NCBI GenBank assembly: GCA_036381035.1
Contig: DASVDQ010000089.1
Coordinates: forward strand, 1-64,000
Direction of reading: 5' to 3'
Source of the DNA: Trueperaceae bacterium
GTDB taxonomy: Bacteria; Deinococcota; Deinococci; Deinococcales; Trueperaceae
Length of the DNA: 64,000 nt
In this document: positions 61,270 through 64,000 of the stretch, in pieces
How positions within the stretch are numbered: the first letter of the stretch is position 1
Layout: each line of letters opens with the position of its first letter
The notes under the pieces: generated by a model
Told to the model about the DNA's origin: nothing
Databases searched by the model: none
What the model saw: only the letters and a program-made list of their open reading frames with translations
Program-made: the position numbers and the translations under genes

Positions 61270-62553
61270 ATGAAGAGGTTCCTACTCGCTGCGGCGGTCC
61301 TGTTCTTCGTCGGGACCAACGCGCTGGCGCAGGAGGAGCAGGTGACCATCGTGGTCGCCACGGGCGCCGTGGGGCAGGAGCTGGAGCTCACCCGCGCCGC
61401 GGCCCAACGCTACATGGAGCAGCACCCCAACGTGACCGTGGACGTCATCGAGACGCCCGACCTGTCGAACGACCGCCTCGGGGTCTACCTGCAGGTGTTC
61501 GAGGCGCAGTCGCCCGACATCGACGTCATGCAGATCGACGTGATCTGGCCCGGCGACCTGGCCGAGCACCTGGTGGACCTCTACGAGTACGGCGCCGAGG
61601 AGGTGGTGGACCAGCACTTCCCGGCGATCGTCGAGAACAACACGGTCGACGGGCGCCTCGTGGGCATCCCGTGGTTCACCGACTCCGGGCTCCTCTACTA
61701 CCGCACCGACCTCCTCGAGAAGTACGGCTACGACGCCCCGCCCACCACCTGGGACGAGCTCGAGGAGATGGCCCAGACGATCCAGGACGGCGAGCGCGCC
61801 GAGGGCAACCCCGACTTCTGGGGCTTCGTCTGGCAGGGCAACTCGTACGAGGGCCTCACCTGCGACGCCCTCGAGTGGATCGCCTCCAACGGCGGCGGCA
61901 CGATCATCAGCCCCGACGGCCAGGTGACGATCGACAACCCGGCCGCGGTCGAGGCCGTCGAGCGGGCGGCCGGCTGGGTGGGCACGATCTCGCCCGACGG
62001 CGTCACCAGCTTCGGCGAGGAGGACGCCCGCAACATGTTCCAGGCCGGCAACGCGGCCTTCATGCGCAACTGGCCCTACGCCTACAGCCTGGGCAACGCG
62101 GAGGACAGCGCGATCGCCGGCAAGTTCGACGTGGCGCCGCTCCCGGCGGGCGCCTCGGGCAACGGCGCCGGCACGCTCGGCGGCTGGCAGCTCGCGGTGT
62201 CGCGCTACAGCGAGCACCCCGACATCGCCGCCGACGTGGCGCTCTACCTGGCGTCGCCGGAGGAGCAGAAGATCCGCGCCGTCGAGGGCAGCTTCCTGCC
62301 GACCGTCATGTCGCTCTACGAGGACCCCGAGGTCCTCGAGGCCGCGCCGTTCTTCGGCCGGCTCTACGACGTGCTCATCAACGGCGTCGCGCGCCCCTCG
62401 ACGGTGGCAGCCCCGAACTACGCCCAGGTCTCGCAGGCGTTCTACACGGCGGTCCACGACGTGCTGACGGGCGCCTCCACGGCCGAGGACGCGCTGGCGC
62501 TCGCCTCCCTCGACATCCAGGACATCACCGGCCTGGAAGCCGGCCAACCCTGA
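61270..62553 (+). CDS. Sugar ABC transporter substrate-binding protein (MalE/ThuE type)
   Basis: Extracytoplasmic carbohydrate-binding protein, 427 residues. Signal peptide about 1-22 (ending NALAQEE). Family 1 features: AAAQRYMEQHPNVTVDVIE, DIDVMQIDVIWPGDLAEHL, VGIPWFTDSGLLYYRTDLLE and the C-terminal SPEEQKIRAVEGSFLPT. It is most like trehalose/maltose-binding proteins of Thermus-type ThuE/MalE. GAAGGGAG precedes the ATG by 6 nt. The GC hairpin after it separates it from the permease genes. Confidence 0.93.
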   Translation: MKRFLLAAAVLFFVGTNALAQEEQVTIVVATGAVGQELELTRAAAQRYMEQHPNVTVDVIETPDLSNDRLGVYLQVFEAQSPDIDVMQIDVIWPGDLAEHLVDLYEYGAEEVVDQHFPAIVENNTVDGRLVGIPWFTDSGLLYYRTDLLEKYGYDAPPTTWDELEEMAQTIQDGERAEGNPDFWGFVWQGNSYEGLTCDALEWIASNGGGTIISPDGQVTIDNPAAVEAVERAAGWVGTISPDGVTSFGEEDARNMFQAGNAAFMRNWPYAYSLGNAEDSAIAGKFDVAPLPAGASGNGAGTLGGWQLAVSRYSEHPDIAADVALYLASPEEQKIRAVEGSFLPTVMSLYEDPEVLEAAPFFGRLYDVLINGVARPSTVAAPNYAQVSQAFYTAVHDVLTGASTAEDALALASLDIQDITGLEAGQP

Positions 62554-62589
62554 CGCTGCCGAGAGTCGAGCTGAGCGTCTGACTTCAGA

Positions 62590-62624
62590 CGGGGCCGGGC
62601 CTGCCGCGAGCGAGCCCGGCCCCG
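62590..62624 (+). terminator. Hairpin between the sugar-binding protein and permease genes
   Basis: GGGGCCGGGC (62591-62600) pairs with GCCCGGCCCC (62614-62623) over a 13-nt loop, extended by one C-G pair. It is a likely partial terminator, paralleling the hairpin after aapJ. Confidence 0.65.
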
Positions 62625-62682
62625 CGTCGCACGGGGCCTCGCGGACCGAGAGGGACGCGGGGCGCAGGGGAAAGGAACGAGA

Positions 62683-63816
62683 GTGGAAGGGAGCCTACCG
62701 GCATCCTCGGACCGCGAGGGGGTGCTCACGCCTCCGAGGACGGCCACGGCGCGGAAGAGGGGCCCGTCGCGCCTGGCGCGCGCCGAGGCCCGCACCGCCT
62801 GGCTGCTGCTGCTGCCGACCTTCGTGATCCTGGCCGTGATCGCGTTCTACCCGTTCTCGCGGGTGGTCACCTCGAGCTTCACGAACGCCCGCTTCGCCAG
62901 CGCCAACGCCGAGACCCGCTACGTCGGCCTGGCGAACTACCGCGCGCTCCTCTCGATGACGATCAGGGAGCTGCCGCGCGTCGTCGACGATGACGGCCAG
63001 CCCGTGCTGCGCGACGGCGAGCCCCAGTACGAGAGCTGGGTGCGGGTGCTGCCGCGCGAGCCCCTGCGCTACCGCGCCGTCTTCGAGTTCTCGCTGCTCG
63101 GCCGGCGCTACGTCGTCGGCGCCGTCACCGCCCCGTTCGTCAGGGCGATCTGGGACACCAGCGTCTTCACCGTCATCGCGGTGTTCCTCGAGACAGTGCT
63201 GGGCATGGTCATCGCCCTCGCCCTCAACACCGAGTTCCGCGGGCGCGGGCTGATGCGCGCGGCCATGCTCGTGCCCTGGGCCGTGATCACGGCGGTGAGC
63301 GCGCGCATCTGGGAGTGGATGCTCCAGCCCACCCGCGCGGGCCTGTTCAACGCGCTCGGCAGCTACCTGGGCATCAGCGACGGACGCACCGACTTCTTCG
63401 GCAACCTGACCCTGCAGCTCCCCAGCATGATCGCGATGGACGTCTGGAAGACCACGCCGTTCATGGCGCTGCTGCTGCTCGCCGGGCTCTCGACGATCCC
63501 CTCGGAGCTCTACGAGGCTGCCGAGGTCGACGGCGCCAGCCGGCTCAGGCAGTTCTTCACGATCACGCTGCCGCTCCTGAGGCCCACGCTGGCCGTGGCC
63601 CTGGTCTTCAGGACCCTCGACTCGCTGCGCGTCTTCGACATCTTCCAGGTCGTGCTCGGCAACCGCCGCTTCTCCATGGCCAGCTACACGCAGGACCTGC
63701 TCATCAGCCAGCGCGACATGGGCACCTCGTCCGCCGCCTCCGTCGTGATCTTCGTGATCATCGCGATCTTCGCCGTGCTCTACATACGCATGCTCGGCCA
63801 GAGGAGCCTCGAATGA
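62683..63816 (+). CDS. Sugar ABC transporter permease (MalF type)
   Basis: Permease of the carbohydrate importer CUT1 class, 377 residues, about six core helices. EAA motif region LYEAAEVDGASRLRQFFTITLPLL is near the C-terminus (in parts), and FYPFSRVVTSSFTN opens helix 1. Between helices 1 and 2 there is an extracytoplasmic loop of roughly 70 residues rich in charge (ELPRVVDDDGQPVLRDGEPQ), shorter than the MalF P2 domain of E. coli. Starts at GTG 62683 with AAAGGA 6 nt upstream. The next permease starts inside its stop (ATGA). Confidence 0.92.
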   Translation: MEGSLPASSDREGVLTPPRTATARKRGPSRLARAEARTAWLLLLPTFVILAVIAFYPFSRVVTSSFTNARFASANAETRYVGLANYRALLSMTIRELPRVVDDDGQPVLRDGEPQYESWVRVLPREPLRYRAVFEFSLLGRRYVVGAVTAPFVRAIWDTSVFTVIAVFLETVLGMVIALALNTEFRGRGLMRAAMLVPWAVITAVSARIWEWMLQPTRAGLFNALGSYLGISDGRTDFFGNLTLQLPSMIAMDVWKTTPFMALLLLAGLSTIPSELYEAAEVDGASRLRQFFTITLPLLRPTLAVALVFRTLDSLRVFDIFQVVLGNRRFSMASYTQDLLISQRDMGTSSAASVVIFVIIAIFAVLYIRMLGQRSLE

Positions 63817-64000
63817 CCCGCGCTGCCAGGCGCGCCGTCGGGCGCGCGCTCTTCTACGTGCTCATCGCCGCGATCTTCGTCTACCTTATGTTCCCCTTCT
63901 ACTGGGCGATCGTCTCGGCGCTGAAGACGCAGTCCGAGCTGATCAGGACGCCGGCCACGCTGTGGCCGACGAACCCGGTCCTCGACAACTTCAGGTCGGT
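63813..64000 (+). CDS. Sugar ABC transporter permease (MalG type), cut by window end
   Basis: First 62 residues of the partner permease. MTRAARRAVGRALFYVLIAA leads into a membrane helix and MFPFYWAIVSALKTQSEL, the typical MalG N-terminus, then TPATLWPTNPVLDNF. The ATG overlaps the MalF stop (ATGA). The rest lies outside the window, as does any ATPase gene. Confidence 0.9.
   Translation, partial: MTRAARRAVGRALFYVLIAAIFVYLMFPFYWAIVSALKTQSELIRTPATLWPTNPVLDNFRS

Overview
The window is a 64 kb, very GC-rich bacterial chromosome segment that I place in the Deinococcota, most likely the Truepera/Trueperaceae side. Support: a V/A-type ATPase operon in the Thermus-like order G-I-K-E-C-F-A-B-D instead of an F-type ATPase, a split-alpha transhydrogenase (pntAA-pntAB-pntB), an HspR-type operator in front of clpB, and many genes with a TANNNT -10 box only 6-8 nt before the start codon (leaderless mRNAs, as known in Deinococcus). 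This is inference from gene content; no marker gene such as 16S rRNA is present. No tRNA, rRNA, CRISPR array, insertion sequence or prophage was seen.

Layout. 1-107: end of an unrecognised gene. 350-6332: tandem array of secreted Ig-like lipoproteins in the order A-B-A'-psiB', the last one decayed. 6447-11900 (minus): clpB and the pnt operon. 11982-15353: pfkA facing tyrS and a membrane protein. 15457-21123 (minus): a complete ribose/rhamnose/AI-2-type ABC importer with a sugar isomerase-like TIM barrel. 21353-26832: arginase, patatin, glycosyltransferase, membrane protein, PhoU and a cell-wall amidase. 26989-31154: a tightly coupled cluster of two YtkA/FixH-like secreted proteins, a polyferredoxin membrane protein, a VanY peptidase and a DUF554 protein. 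31255-34958: gatC, a CNNM/CorC protein and a ClC channel with CBS and TrkA_C domains. 35029-42101: serS, an HD-GYP protein, a DUF3108-like protein, folC, rimO and pilT. 42243-47290 (minus): a polar amino-acid ABC importer (aapJ-Q-M-P type) whose AapQ carries a large extracytoplasmic insert with two EF-hand loops. 47574-56043 (minus): V-type ATPase operon preceded by a promoter and an intrinsic terminator in its leader. 56261-60910: dnaG, a PRTase, ruvB and a DUF4388/receiver protein. 61270-64000: a MalEFG-type sugar importer, cut by the window end.

Regulatory reading. Operon heads fall into two classes: leaderless genes (14 strict cases, mostly housekeeping) and genes with a leader plus Shine-Dalgarno (transporter binding proteins, lipoproteins, ATPase). 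Inside operons 4-nt NTGA stop/start overlaps are common (11 cases) and appear to use all four first bases, including one probable CTG start for folC. Terminators are mostly strong GC hairpins without a U-tract; the one with a real U-tract is in the V-ATPase leader.

Most worth follow-up: the EF-hand insert in AapQ, the YtkA/polyferredoxin/VanY/DUF554 cluster, the V-ATPase leader terminator, the HAIR operator overlapping the clpB promoter, and the A-B-A'-psiB' lipoprotein duplication.
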